Origin: Mermis nigrescens
Lineage: Eukaryota; Nematoda; Enoplea; Mermithida; Mermithidae
Reading direction: 5' to 3'
Assembly: GCA_036768485.1 (NCBI GenBank)
Contig: JAVLUZ010000165.1
Coordinates: 868,001 to 932,000, forward strand
DNA length: 64,000 bases
Positions 1-12,850 of the stretch are shown in pieces (within the stretch, counting starts at the first letter, position 1; each line of letters starts with the position of its first letter). The position numbers were made by a program, and so were the translations under genes. The notes under the pieces were generated by a model, which ran no database searches, was not told where the DNA came from, and was given only the letters and a program-made list of their open reading frames with translations.

Positions 1-667
1 ACTCGGATAATGCATACAGAAGGGCTTGGTCCCTTGGGTGTACGCATTAAGCAAGTTCGACTGTACTTTCTATTCTTTAATGTTATGCAACAAGAATTTA
101 AGTTTTCTCAACCTCATTATCGGATACTTTAGCTCACTTTACATTCTCATAATTTGGTTTAAGGCAGTAATTTTGAATTCAGTTTACAACATAAACAATT
201 CTCATATCGTTCGAAAGGAAGCCGACCGCGTATAAATGATAATTGCACGAATAACATCCTCGAACTAAGTATAAAAGCGATATTGTACGCATTTTCAGGG
301 GCAGTTTTGCAGAAATCGTCTACCTCGCATGAAATTTTGATTAATAAATAAGTCAACAATTATAGTTAACAATGTTTTTCGCTTTTCATTATAAGTGAGA
401 TTCAACATTATGAATTTAAACAAGGCCGTAAATAACACGAAACGAGAGCCAGAAAAATTGTTTCGTCTATACCAAAAACAGGTCCGTTTTTTTAGATAAC
501 AAATTCGGATTTTTAGGGATTTTCGACGATAAAAATCGATCGACAAAATGGCATAGAAAGCATGAAAAATCGATAACAAACGACGCTTGCCAACAACGCA
601 ACATTATGATGCATTATTAGAATGCACATCGATAAAAAAGGCGGCGCCGATTTTTAGCAGCGAAAAG
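1..667. other. No gene seen; AT-rich sequence before a gap
   Basis: I see no convincing coding region or RNA gene here. The short open frames have no recognisable motifs. The last 80 bases (about 588-667, with AACGCAAC and GATTTTTAGCAG) resemble fragments of the terminal repeat of the element that follows the gap, so the gap may hide part of a transposon. Confidence 0.5.
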
Positions 668-767
668 NNNNNNNNNNNNNNNNNNNNNNNNNNNNNNNNN
701 NNNNNNNNNNNNNNNNNNNNNNNNNNNNNNNNNNNNNNNNNNNNNNNNNNNNNNNNNNNNNNNNNNN
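668..767. other. Assembly gap of 100 N
   Basis: Exactly 100 undetermined bases, the conventional scaffold-gap size, so the true distance is unknown. Terminal repeats of a mobile element begin immediately after it, a common reason for assembly breaks. Confidence 0.99.
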
Positions 768-769
768 GG

Positions 770-1373
770 ATACTAGGAAAAATCTATCTAAAGTCGCAAA
801 ATCTGCTAAAAATCAGACTTTCTCTAAGCAACGCTAAAAATCGATGTATATTCTGCGGCCAACAGATTAAAATAAATATTTAACCATAAAAATGATTGAA
901 AAAGCAGCACGTTAGCTATGCAGTAGCTATGGGAAATGATATTGAGTAAACTAACAGTCTTCTAAACCGATTGAATGAAATAGCAAACATCGGAGACAAT
1001 TGGAGACTTGGTTGGTTTTAAACAGTAGGAAACGCGTAAGTTGACTTGAAACAGACTAAATGTAGATACACTAGCATGCCCGAAACAATTGTGTGCACTA
1101 ACCAATCGGCCCCTGCTTTGCTTCCTATAATGCTCATAACAAAATAAAACAACTTTAAATACAATACCTCTTAGTTTTCTATCAATCAGGTGCCAGCAAT
1201 TTAAAAAAGTAACCTTGATAGATTTCGTACACTCTTATCTGAAACTTCGAACATTATTAAAAGAGACACTTTTTTAGAGGCCGCAGAATATTATTCGATT
1301 TTTAGCGTTGCCATAGAGAAAGTCTGATTTTTAGCAGATTTTGCGACTTTAGGTAGATTTTTCCTAGTATAAT
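770..1373. mobile_element. Small palindromic element, copy 1 (about 95-bp inverted ends)
   Basis: Bases 774-862 reappear as reverse complement at 1278-1372. Shared landmarks are TACTAGGAAAAATCTA at the outside, AATCTGCTAAAAATCAGACT in the middle and ATTCTGCGGCC at the inside. The 400-bp interior has no coding potential. It matches the interior of the copy at 15687-16375 (both start with AACAGATTAAAATAAAT). It is a non-autonomous inverted-repeat element. The superfamily is unknown because no clear target duplication is visible. Confidence 0.75.
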
Positions 1374-1479
1374 ACATACACAATGCAAGTATAAATTGCT
1401 AAATACCTAATGACATTCGCTACAACACTGACAAAGATAGGAATAACTACAATTTTTTGTTAACAAAAAGTTGGGTACT

Positions 1480-2991
<1,512 letters not shown>

Positions 2992-3239
2992 CGACGCCAA
3001 AAAATGTGTTTTGGTAAGAGTTAAAAACAATCACCGAAGACGGCAAATCATTCCAGGTCACATTAGTTAGTGCGCAGGATGTACGGAACATCCGAGGAGT
3101 GAAAAGCTTGAGGGTGAAGTATCTGTTGGGCGGAATGTTTGAAGGCGATAGTTCCGGGGCGGAATGTAGCTGGGGTCAAAACTCCGAGAGCGGAATGTCG
3201 GGGGCCAATTTTCCGGATGCCGTTGTTAGCAACATCGGA

Positions 3240-3640
3240 AGTCAGAATCTGATTATAAATTTTTGATCTGCTTAAATAACGTAAGATTTTTTTAAATACT
3301 GCTGATGTCCTAGAACAATCTTGTTTTCCACGCTCTTTGGATTGCTGTCATTATTTTGGCATTATTATTGGCCGAATGTCTTTATTGAATGATTTTATCA
3401 AATCGTGCTAATGAAAACTAGGATACTACATAGCAAATCAAAATGCTCCGATAGGACAAAAAAGACGAATATACTTGGAATGACGCATCGCTGAGTACAT
3501 AAAAGGAGAAGGAAAGCTACCTAAATATGTATGCAAAAATCGTAAGAATCTGCAAAAAAATACGACTTTCTTAAAGCAATGCAAAAATCGAAATCTATTT
3601 TGGTGTTCCTTTCAAAACTGTATTTCCAAAATAATTTTCA
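3240..3640 (+). mobile_element. Diverged end fragment of the large palindromic element
   Basis: The order and content match 22335-22700: TTTTGATCTG-TTAAATAA, then CTTTGGATTGCTGTCATTAT, then AGCAAATCAAAATGCTCCGA and the small-element end. The junction between the large arm and the small end element is conserved in both places, so the two parts travel together as one element. Confidence 0.6.
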
Positions 3641-4009
3641 ATGATTTGCAGAAGAGTTGATGGAGAAAGCTCGGAAAACATATATGTGAATAATTGATTT
3701 ACTTGCAAATAAATACGTCAACTTGTAAATTTCTATTTATCACGTTTGCAATGTTGTCTGGCTTTGCACACAATCACCTCGATCATTATTCTTATTTGTC
3801 CTATACATTTGACGCCATGCTGTAGTGTTTTTTCAAATTTCATTTGAGCAAACCAAAGGAAATTGTTAGTAGTTTCATTCAAAATAACCGCTTCGCGAAA
3901 CCTCGGCTTGAAGTTCCAAGAGCCAGTTGTGAGGAGGGGAATTGCGTGAGGCGACTTGGGCGGGGGGAAGGCTGTGTTGTGATTAGAGGCGATTGATTTA
4001 AGCTTTAGG

Positions 4010-5880
4010 ATACGCTAAGAGTTAAAAACCCGTATACTTTACACTTTTGTGCAACAACCATTAAGTGTGAAGAAATTTTAAGGTTAGATTCGTAATCTGA
4101 AACTCAGGGTCAAAATATTTTTCAGAAAAACAGGCCCTCCGCATATTGTTTAATACCCTATGGTCTGAGCCGAAACGTGCTTACCAGTGTAAACTTTACA
4201 CCTGTGCTTATAACGTAATATTAGGTGTATAGAATTAAAATAAACTAGGATCCGTAACGCTTAGGTCAGCACACATTTTAAGTATAATCAGCATGTTCCG
4301 CCTACTTAGCGGAGTAGCTGATGAAATTTTTTTCGCATCGAACCCTTCACACTAAAACGATCACAGATCGAGAAATATCGCGCTGAAAGAGATAAAATTA
4401 TAGGTTTTGAGATTTTGTAACACTGAACATTATATAAGCAATTGGACTGCACAGAAACAAAAATTGACTTAGATAAGCTTCAGGACACGCTAAGAGTAAA
4501 AAACCCGTTTACTTTGCACTTTGCACAACAACCATTGAGTGTAAAGAAATTTGGGGTCAGATTCGTAATCTAGAGCTCGAGCGCAAAATTAAAAGAAATT
4601 TGCCCCCTGCGTAAGTTTATCACAGCGCTTGCGAAATTTGTGCTCCCTTCCCTTACAGCAAGAACGGCTCACACCTGAGAGGTGCGATTTCTCAAATCAA
4701 TAGATAATTTAATAACTCGATGTAGGTTTTTTATTCTTGTTTACACTCAATAGCGAGTTAGCAATGAATATGTAAAGTGTAAACAAACAAAATCAAATAA
4801 TTTGCGGGGGCCAATTTATCTTTATTGTCGCGCCCGAGCTGTAGATTACGAATCTAACCTTAAATTTCTTTACACTCAATGGTTGTTGTTTAAAGTGCAA
4901 AATAAACGGGATTTTTACTCTTACCGTGTCCTGAAGCTTATCTAAGTCAATTTTAGGTTCTGTGCAGTCCAATTGGTTTTAGAATGTTCGCAATATTTCT
5001 CGATCTGTGATCGTTTTAGTGTGAAGGCTTCGATACGAAAAAAATAATTTCAGCTACTCCGCTAAGTAGGCGGAACATGCTGATTATGCTTAAAATGTGT
5101 CCTGACCTAAGCGTTACAGATCCTAGTTTATGTTGTTTCTATACACCTAATATTACGTTACAAGCACGAGTGTAAAGTTTACAATGATGGGAACTTTTCG
5201 GCCCAGACCATTGGGTATCAAACAATATGCGAAGGGCCAATTCATCTGAAACTCAGGGTCAAAATTTTTCAAAAAATTGGCCCTCCGCATATTGTTTGAT
5301 ACTCGATGTTCTAGGGCGGAAAGTGCTTATTAGTGTAAACTTAATACTTGTGCTTATAACGTAATATTAGGTGTATAGAAACAAAGTAAACTAGGATCTG
5401 TAACGCTTAGGTCCGGACACATTTTAAGCATAATCAGCATGTTCCGCCCACTTAGCGGAGTAGCTGACGAAATTTTTTTCGTATCGAACCCTTCACACTA
5501 AAACGATCACAGATCAAGAAATATTGCTCTAAAAGGGAAAAATTCTAGGTTTTGAAATGCTTTGTAATACTCAACATTATAAAACCAATTGGACTGCACA
5601 GAAACTAAAATTGACTTAGATAAGCTTTAGGACACGCTAAGAGTAAAAAACCCGTTTACTTTGCACTTTGTACAACAACCATTGAGTGTAAAGAAATTTA
5701 AGGTCAGATTCGTAATCTACAGCTCAGGCGCAACATTAAAAAGAAATTGGCCCCCCGCAAATTATTTGAATTTTCGGTTCACACTTTACATATTCATTGC
5801 TAACTCGGTATTGAGTGTAAACAAGAATGGCCGCACACATATATTTTTAGTAGCGTTCTGTCCATTTGTCTACGTACCGT
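4010..5880. mobile_element. Rearranged arms of the large palindromic element
   Basis: A unit of about 475 bp starts with GCTAAGAGTAAAAAACCCG. It occurs directly at about 4016, 4489 and 5636, and inverted at about 4925-5235. It contains TTAGCGGAGTAGCTGA, GTAACGCTTAGGTC and many GTGTAAA motifs. The same unit forms the inner arms of the 7.5-kb palindrome (about 18.6-19.1 and 19.6-20.15 kb). I found no transposase frame. Confidence 0.7.
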
Positions 5881-6167
5881 GACGCATACCGGACATGTAC
5901 GTTTAAGGGTTGCGATTTCCGGGTAACACAGTGGTGTGCAAAACTTTATAGCCACCTGCTCAAACGAAGCAGGAAGCTACTCTTACTTCGTAATAGGCTC
6001 GGTATAGTATTTATCGTATTATTAGAGTTTAGAAAAGTCTTTCGGTCATTCTGTATTGTGCAAACTTATGCAAATAGTTTATAGGGCATAAATTCAGTAA
6101 AGAAACGTTTCTGACTGAAGCTAAAACTAATTTTATAATGTGCAGAAGGCAATGATAAATTCGAAAT

Positions 6168-6346
6168 GGGACGTTTTGGCGACGCCGTTTTGGCGACGCC
6201 GTTTTGGCGACGCCGTTTTGGCGACGGCCGTTTTGGCGACGGCCGTTTTGGCGCCGGCCGTTTTGGCGCTGGCCGTTTTGGCGACGGCCGTTTTGGCGCC
6301 GGCCGTTTTGGCGCCGGCCGTTTTGGCGACGGCCGTTTTGGCGCCG
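6168..6346 (+). repeat. Left 15-bp tandem array of the foldback element
   Basis: About twelve units of GTTTTGGCGACGGCC, with variants GACGCC in the outer three and GCCGGCC or GCTGGCC further in. Outer and inner variants occur in the same order as in the right array, in mirror image, so the arms were copied as a block. Confidence 0.95.
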
Positions 6347-6465
6347 AATTAAAATTTTCTTCGAAATTTCTTCAAAAAGACTGTTTTAGCATTCTACATA
6401 TGTTGAAATACATAGCTGTTTCTGCTATTGAAATTGTTTGAGAGCTAACATACACATGCATATCT

Positions 6466-6561
6466 ATAGTCTGTTTCACATAACTTGGTGCATGAAATTC
6501 TGGTTTACAACAACTTAGAATCGTGAACATAAAAGCACAAAGTTATGTGAAACAGACTATA
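6466..6561. mobile_element. Tiny hairpin element, TAGTCTGTTTCA ends
   Basis: About 96 bp with inverted ends ATAGTCTGTTTCACATAACTT of at least 21 bp around a short loop. It is an internally deleted or distinct minimal member of the TAGTCTGTTTCA family found elsewhere in the window. Confidence 0.75.
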
Positions 6562-6916
6562 CATATTTGGTGAGCAAAAAATGCAAAAAGTAAGTAAATG
6601 TCATTAATATTTATTATCCCGCCGGAAAAATTTAAGGAATTATGAGGCTAGCGACTGATCTACATACAAGATGGGCTTGGGGGTTTGGGGGTATAAGCCA
6701 ATGGATATTGCTTGATTGATGATATTAAGCGTCAAAAATTAGTGTTAATTCGCCTCAGCTTTATGTACGTGCTCAAATTGACTGTAAACTGCTGGAATAA
6801 TGTGAGCACAGGAGCCTGTTCCATATTTCGCACACTACGGTTTCATAATAGGTGGTAGGTACCTATTAAGCATATATATGCATAGGTAGTTATCACGAAT
6901 GGGCGTAGGTGCTCTG

Positions 6917-7183
6917 GACCGTAGGTGGGCGGCTCTAAAGGTCAGGGTGGTGCGAAATTTTTTCAAAGTCAAATATTGGCCCTAAAAATGGTGCTTATGG
7001 TGAAAAAAACACACATTTTTGAACGTTTCTCGTCGAGCTCTATCGATTGGCATCAAAAAAACCCGAAAAAAGCAAAAAAAATTTAAAAATGAAATTCTGG
7101 GGAGTGTAGTTGGGTTTTTGCCATTTTTCGTTAGGTATTTTGCCTTCTGGGGAGTGCATACCCCCACGCCCAGGTACGCTCTG
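6917..7183 (+). repeat. F1 repeat inside the foldback element
   Basis: Left end GTAGGTGGGCGGC, core CACACATTTTTGAACGTTTC and ATTGGCATCAAAAAAACCC, right end GTGCATACCCCCACGCCCAG. It is a near full-length copy. Confidence 0.75.
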
Positions 7184-7275
7184 GACCCCCAGAATTAAAT
7201 TTTTGGCGCTTCGTATTGCAATTTCGGCGATTTTGACCCAGCGGACCACCAGAAATTTTGGTGCTGTCCATGCAT
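7183..7275 (-). repeat. F2 repeat fragment
   Basis: Contains ACCCCCAGAATTAAATTTTT and AATTTTGGTGCTGTCCATGC, the inner half of F2 read on the minus strand. It abuts the F1 copy. Confidence 0.45.
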
Positions 7276-7367
7276 GATTATATGTATAGGTAGTTGGGTA
7301 TGTACTTATGTACGTATGCACCACAGCACTTTACATATCCATAGTTACGCGAGCGATTGGCTTGGTG

Positions 7368-7455
7368 TCTGTTTCAAAATCCTTTGGACCTACAATGGTC
7401 TGTTTCAAAATCCTGTGGACCTACAATGGTCTGTTTCAAAATTCTTTGGACTTCT
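7368..7455 (+). repeat. 31-bp tandem repeat, three copies
   Basis: TCTGTTTCAAAATCCTTTGG recurs at 7368, 7399 and 7430 with one or two changes. It is too short to assign a role. Confidence 0.85.
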
Positions 7456-7696
7456 TTTGTAATAGTGATTCGAAAGTAGACAACAATAATCCAGCCAATC
7501 GACGTATAGCGTTTCATCCGATTTTCTATCTATGTATAGTAGGTACTACACGTTAGATGATCCTTAACCTTGCCCTGGGCAATCTAATTTCTGAATCAAT
7601 TCTACTTTTTATGAGTATCAGCTTAAAGTTACTTTTGTAGTCACTTTCAATTTTTCAAAGATCTCAAAGCTAAAATGTAACAGATTATGCAATGTG

Positions 7697-7925
7697 TAGT
7701 CGGTTTCATTTTGTTCGGGAGCTTTTATAAAAGTTTAAACTGGCTTCTAAAGTGTTTTAAACTAATGAGAGAGAAAATATTACAGTACATATATCGAGTT
7801 GTATGATGACTTTTTGACATTGCTAAGAGGCAAGTCTGCGTCATGCTTATATATCACTTTTGTAGCCTAATTTATGCGAACTAAATTCATTTAACAAGCT
7901 CTCCAATAAATGAAACAGACCTCTA
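7697..7925. mobile_element. TAGTCTGTTTCA family element
   Basis: The left end TAGTCGGTTTCATTTTG and right end ATAAATGAAACAGACC are inverted. The interior shares AAAGTGTTTTAAACTAATG and CACTTTTGTAGCCTAATTT with the copies at 41115 and 48374. A reversed fragment of another copy lies just upstream (about 7635-7690). Confidence 0.7.
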
Positions 7926-8124
7926 GGTGCGTGCATGCATGCATATGAATAAATTTACATATGTACAAGTAATTACATAGGTCTGCGAAAAATTTCTGCT
8001 CTGATTCTGTAAAACTGATTCAACATCTGATTAAAATGATAACATTAGTTCTTTGAGCGTTAAAAATAAGTTATGTGTACAGTTTCTCGTTAATTTCCAG
8101 CAATTTTGAGGAAAACTTTCAGTC

Positions 8125-8289
8125 CGGCGCCAAAACGGCCGTCGCCAAAACGGCCGTCGCCAAAACGGCCGGCGCCAAAACGGCCGTCGCCAAAACGGCC
8201 GGCGCCAAAACGGCCGTCGCCAAAACGGCCGTCGCCAAAACAGCGTCGCCAAAACGGCGTCGCCAAAACGGCGTCGCCAAAACGTCCTA
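8125..8289 (-). repeat. Right 15-bp tandem array of the foldback element
   Basis: Reverse complement of the left array, about eleven units. One of the outer units has lost a base pair of symmetry (CAAAACAGCGTCG). Confidence 0.95.
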
Positions 8290-8303
8290 GACCGTGATAA
8301 ATT

Positions 8304-9090
8304 ATATATGGTTTTGGCTTCTTAGGAATATTTTGTACTCTGGAGGGCTTTCCGAATAGTTCAGTTGATATTTGCATATTTTATGAATTATTTCCTGTAA
8401 TAGTTGGAGGCGTACAGCTTAAAATTCAAGAAAGAAAAGGATTTATGCCTTTCTACGCATTTTCAATTGAAAATCAGTTAGAAGATTACCAAATGATATG
8501 GATTCTAATCGATCAAAACGATGAAATTATCTGGACCTGTCACTGCTATAATATAAAGCGCATAAAATTTCTGGAATGTTCTCCTTTTTTCGATGAATAT
8601 AACTTCAAATTTCATTGCTGAATTTGCTGAATTTGAGGAGTTTGCTTACTATCGGCCTCTTAAAAGATTTGAAGTTTTCAAAAATGACTGTAAACATAGA
8701 AAATGATGGTTGTGCTCTGTTGTTATTTTGGTACACAGACGCATTGGTTTAGCGGTGTATTCCGGCATTTTCAAAGTCTGAGACTCAGCAACAGAGCTCC
8801 AATCCCAGAAAATATGTTTCATAAACTGGATTATTCGTATTTTAATGGTTTCGATTGGATAACAACATAATCACTATATAATGAATGGTCGATTCAATGA
8901 TAACGCAGAGTGGCTCTAAAGTTTTGCACACTATTGAATGCAAATCCCCATAATGGAAAATTGGGACTAGTTTCGGTGTCCGTTTTGACTCAAAAAACTT
9001 TATAAATGGTCCCCTCTCAGTAACAAACCAGTCGATGCACATGACTGATAAGTGATAAGCTTGGGTAAGACTTTGGCTTGCCGAAGCTTT
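8304..9090. other. No gene seen
   Basis: AT-rich sequence without recognisable coding or RNA genes. The stretch 8738-8807 has weak tRNA-like boxes, discussed under rejected items. Confidence 0.5.
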
Positions 9091-9308
9091 TGTCCGTTTC
9101 ATTTGAATTTCGGGTTTTTGAAAAAGTTTGAAGTGCTTACAAAAGTGGTTAAACTAACAGTATAGTTGTGATATTCCACAGAATTCGAATTATTGTACGA
9201 CGCTTGCTATTGCCAAATCGCATTACTGTATCAAAAGTTTAAACAACTTTTGTAGCCTGTTATGCAGATTAAATTAAAAGAAAAACTCAAAGTTAAATGA
9301 AACAAGAT
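9091..9308. mobile_element. TAGTCTGTTTCA family element
   Basis: About 218 bp. Left end GTCCGTTTCATTTGAATTTC, right end AAAGTTAAATGAAACAAGA, and the shared interior CTATTGCCAAATCGCATTAC. Confidence 0.7.
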
Positions 9309-9539
9309 TTAGCAGATTATGATAAGTGCATCAAGCTGATCATCGATTTTCGAGCACACATGCCGGAGTCCCATTATATATTTACATACGTATGGAGGAA
9401 CTGCTATACATGATATTGGGGCCCCGGAAAATCCCCTCCTCATAATTCGGCATTTTTCAAACATGATTTTGGGACCCCGAGAAATCCCCCTCATAATTCG
9501 ACATTTTTCAAAGTTTCCGAGAATTACCTGCGAATTCGC

Positions 9540-9780
9540 AGAAAAGGTGCTGTTTTAAGCGTTTTTAGCTATCTATGTACATAGCTGTTCAAAAGTCCGG
9601 CACTTCGCGCTATAACTCGTGTTTTGATTATATTTTGTTCAATTTGTTCGACTTTTCTGATTTTTTCGGAAAAATTTTGTTTTTATGCTCTAGAAATGTA
9701 GAGCATTGTCAGAAACGCCGAAAACGATGTCTACGCGCATTTAACATTTTTGAGCCCAAAACAGCATTTTAAAATTTAAT
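9540..9780 (+). repeat. F3 repeat, decayed hairpin
   Basis: Shares the F3 order: GACTATATTTTGTTC-like text (here GATTATATTTTGTTCAATTT), then a CTAGAAA...AGCATTGTC block, then GAGCCCAAAACAG. The hairpin position reads GGCACTTCGCGCTA and is only partly paired. Confidence 0.55.
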
Positions 9781-10990
9781 TCTCTCAGAACTCCCATTTG
9801 CCCGTTATGAACTGAAAATTCATACCTACATAATGCTGATTTGTGTGGTATCGTTCTATTGCAATGTCTTGCTACTCACGGTTTGTCGGTGACTGAATGT
9901 TGCAAAATTGTTAATTCGCAGTTCCTGAATCAGATAGTTCCAATAATCCTACTGTTTATAACAAAAACCATTGTTCTATTGCTGCATGTGCATAGTTAAT
10001 TTCAATACTTCAGTCGATTAACCTACTTCTCGTTAGACAGTACATATTATATTTCGAGACTAATAATACAATTTTATTGACTTATTTTGATAGATTCATA
10101 GGGTGCGTACCTCTGATATACCTACTTGTCGTAAAAATAGTTCAATAATTTTCGTATACTTCTGTGACATTTCACATTTAGGTACTGCGTCCTAATGAAT
10201 CACTTTTTGTTTTTTTTTAAATTGTAGCCAAAAAATAAATCTTTAAATGTTTGAAAATGAATGCAAAGTATGAAATTATAAATTTTTCGATAATTTAACG
10301 AATCCCGGTTAATAATAATCGTGGGATCGCATCGGAAAATTCAATAATAAACTTGTCAACGCTTTATGTATGTAACTTCACTCCGATTCATGAAAATGTA
10401 TCTATGTGCAATATTTTCTTCAGTTATTTTCCAATGTAGCAATATAATTTCTTTGTGTATTCTCGCTGAGTTTGCCAAAAAGTACAAGTCTTCAATTATT
10501 CATGAATGAATACTTGACATAGGTACCGATTATAGGGGTCGGAGCGATCACCCTTCGGCTTGGACGAGAAAACGAATTGTATGTTTTTTTCAAAATATTT
10601 TTGGTTACCTTTTATCAATGATTTTTTCGTAGCCTAAGTCATGGAATAAACGGTCCTGCCAGTCAAAAAAACGCTTTTTGAGTAAAAAAAAATGTTTTTT
10701 TGCTGGCAGCATACATTTCGTGGTTCTTGCGAGATATAAGGCATAAAGAGCAGTAATCCTCATCATCTGCATGCTTATCCATCTTTGCGTCTAAATTTCC
10801 AGGATTTAAAGTATTTTTTATGTATATACGATTAGCGTTAGGTCCCTTGAAAAATTTTTACCATGTTTATTCTCAAAAAATTGCAAATTAAATACAATAC
10901 AGCCTAAAAATGAGTAATCAAAATTTTCACTTATCAGAGCCAAAGCGTCGCTAAAACGAGTAAAAAAAGGCACATTTTTTACGACGAAAA
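9781..10990. other. No gene seen
   Basis: About 1.2 kb with no repeat family that I could match and no open frame with recognisable motifs. Confidence 0.5.
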
Positions 10991-10994
10991 TCGA

Positions 10995-11268
10995 AAATTC
11001 TGCGGGTTAGCTTCACACCTGGGCGAAGGAGATGGGGTTTGGGATACGCATTCCCTCAGAGGTTTGAATAACCCCCAGAAACCAAAATACTCCCTAAAAT
11101 CCGATTTTTGAATTTTTTCTCTCTTTTCTTAAATTTTTGATGATAATGGAGAGCGCTCGATGAGAAACGTTGAAAAATGTTCTTTTGTCATCACCATTTT
11201 AAGACCATTTTTCGACTTTTGAAAAACCTTGCACTCCAGAATTTTGGTGCTTCTTACCTATTGTCAGG
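10995..11268 (-). repeat. F1 repeat upstream of the fucosyltransferase gene
   Basis: Minus-strand F1: CACACCTGGGCGAAGGAG at the end, then GAGAGCGCTCGATGAGAAAC and AATTTTGGTGCTTCTTACC. It ends about 225 bp before the start codon of the fucosyltransferase, so it may sit in or next to the promoter. Confidence 0.75.
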
Positions 11269-11493
11269 TCAGGTCGTCAGTATTTAGCGGGAGGGTGTCA
11301 GCCAGCAGTCATTCGGGGGTCAAACCTCACCACGAGCTGTACTTAGATAAGTTGGATCAATTAAGAAAATAAAGATTTCAATGCGATCATTTACTACTGT
11401 CTAGAGTGCCGATAATTGCTTAAAGATAATTGGCTTTAAGCAGATGAAATCCGGTCAATAATATCCGGCTGCGGACTGATAGGCTTTCACACG
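11269..11493 (+). promoter_or_regulatory. Likely 5' untranslated region or proximal promoter of the fucosyltransferase
   Basis: Non-repetitive sequence between the F1 copy and the ATG. I see no convincing TATA box or initiator, so this assignment rests only on position. Confidence 0.3.
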
Positions 11494-12011
11494 ATGAATC
11501 GAACTTGTGCTCGGCTCATTACAAGGCTTGCTACCGTTGCAATTGTTTCCCTATTGCTGATGATTTATATACAAATCCTGACGAGGGAACCTAGGCGCCA
11601 CAAAATTAAGTCAAACGATGGGCGAATTGAGCGGGAAAGGTCAAAATACGACACATTTGAGGTGGATTGCTCGAGAAATAGGGTAAATTGTCCGGAAAGA
11701 AAGAATACAGAGACGACTGAGGTGAAATATATATTTGCGTACTCGACATTTTTTGGCGTTTCTATAGCAGACGTGCCAGCGAAATCGTTGGCGCAATGCC
11801 CAGAACTTAATTGTTCAATCACCGAAGATGCGGATAAATGGGACGAAAGCGAAGCGGTGCTATTTCAGCCAAACATCATCGATCCTCTCAAGTTGCCGAA
11901 TAACAGGCGAATTGGGCAATATTTCGTATTTTATAACCACGAGCCGCCGACCAAAACTTATATCGACTTGAGCGGATTTTCGGCATATTTTAACTTGACA
12001 TTTAGCTACCG
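11494..12011 (+). CDS. Alpha-1,3-fucosyltransferase (GT10), exon 1
   Basis: Encodes residues 1-172 and two bases of codon 173. A short cytoplasmic tail is followed by one membrane segment (about residues 12-29, Leu/Val/Ile-rich), then a basic stem and the N-terminal GT10 domain. This is the type II Golgi layout of enzymes that move fucose from GDP-fucose to GlcNAc in N-glycan or Lewis-type structures. Family signatures are the NRR..QYFVFYNHEPP stretch (EPP at 150-152) and NLTFSYR (167-173) before the exon end, where NLT is a potential N-glycosylation site. The donor is CG|GTATTG. Joining it to the acceptor at 14290 restores SYRYDSD, matching the family pattern (T/S)YRxDSD. The start is the first ATG, and its tail and anchor are the expected size. 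Family membership is clear. The exact acceptor sugar or linkage cannot be read from sequence. Confidence 0.92.
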
Positions 12012-12117
12012 GTATTGCACAAATTATATATAGACCTCTGCGGAGATCATTGCTCGTTTTTACAATATTTTTAGGACTTTTCTCAAAACCACTTTTTGCT
12101 TGGGTGGAGCGGGGATC

Positions 12118-12290
12118 CTTACCATACATAGGCAGCACATAAATTCTGGTGGATCAGGATAAGTCGAATCGCCCACAATGTTACTAAAAATGGAATTTAG
12201 GGATCTACAGTAATCTGCGGGGATTTGACAAGTTCTGGGGGTACAAACCCCTGCCCCCAAGCCTATGTGCGATCCACACACCAGAATGGC
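12118..12290 (+). repeat. F2 repeat in intron 1
   Basis: ATACATAGGCAGCAC at the left, GGGATCTACAGTAATCTGCG in the middle and CCCAAGCCTATGTGCG at the right. The left and right ends form a short inverted repeat, as in other F2 copies. Confidence 0.75.
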
Positions 12291-12329
12291 TATGGAGCCA
12301 CAATAACATTGCTGCATTCAAGAGAAATG

Positions 12330-12850
12330 TCTAGAAGCAAATCATAGAAGGTCTAGTGTTTTCAGCCTTTTTAGTATTTTTTGTTAAAAAGTGTCAAAAA
12401 ATACTAATTACGTGACTATATTTTCTTCAATTACGTCGAACTTTTTTAACTTTGTTTCATGTTTTTATGTTATAGAAAGAATCAGCATTGTAAGAAACGT
12501 AAAAACAGTGTTTTTGACGTGTATCCAGTGTTTTTTGTACAAGGTCCATTTGTACACGTACAAAGATAGTCGCAGAAATTCTTTGACTTTTTGTACACAT
12601 AAATTTTTGAGTACTAATATGGTACAATAGCGATTTCAGTGCGGTAATAAGACCTTTTTTCGACTTTTAATAGTGTGTTTTAGTCAATTTTTGGGTCTCT
12701 AAGGGCAAATATCACTAAAAATCGTCTTAAAACGGTGCGAAGCGCCGAACACTTCGACATTTATCCTTTCGAAATGCAATTTCTGCGATTATAAAGATAT
12801 ACAGAACACACAATTACTCATTCAGGCGCGAAGCGCCAATTTTTCTGCGA
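12330..12850 (+). repeat. F3 repeat followed by a TGTACAAG module with two GAA-loop hairpins
   Basis: 12330-12525 matches F3. From about 12528 a second module begins (GTGTTTTTTGTACAAGGTCC). It is shared with 60903-61235 and 61236-61600. It contains hairpins CGGTGC-GAA-GCGCCG at 12733-12747 (with a G-T pair) and GGCGC-GAA-GCGCC at 12825-12837. Confidence 0.65.

Larger units (their letters stand above)
6162..8294. mobile_element. Foldback-type element with 9-bp target duplication
   Basis: The element is flanked by the exact 9-mer TGATAAATT (6153-6161 and 8295-8303). Its ends are inverted: CGAAATGGGACGTTTTGGCG on the left and CGGTCTAGGACGTTTTGGCG as the reverse complement of the right end. Inside these, each arm is a stack of 15-bp units. 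Long terminal repeats built of short tandem units, together with 9-bp duplications, are typical of Drosophila Foldback elements (Mutator-related). The interior has no transposase. It hosts several later insertions: an F1 copy, an F2 fragment and at least two copies of the TAGTCTGTTTCA element. The arrays are open in three frames (Gly-Arg-Phe-Gly, Phe-Trp-Arg-Arg, Ala-Val-Leu-Ala patterns), but I regard this as a property of a stop-free 15-mer, not as coding. Confidence 0.85.

Noticed and set aside
6140..6441. Frames rich in GRFG, FWRRP or AVLA repeats (also at 8031-8377)
   Set aside because: The 15-bp foldback unit has no stops in three frames, so the open frames follow automatically.
8738..8807. 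tRNA-like stretch (TGGTTTAGCGGTG followed by CTCCAATCCC)
   Set aside because: The B box is poor and acceptor and T stems do not pair. Too weak even for a tRNA-derived call.
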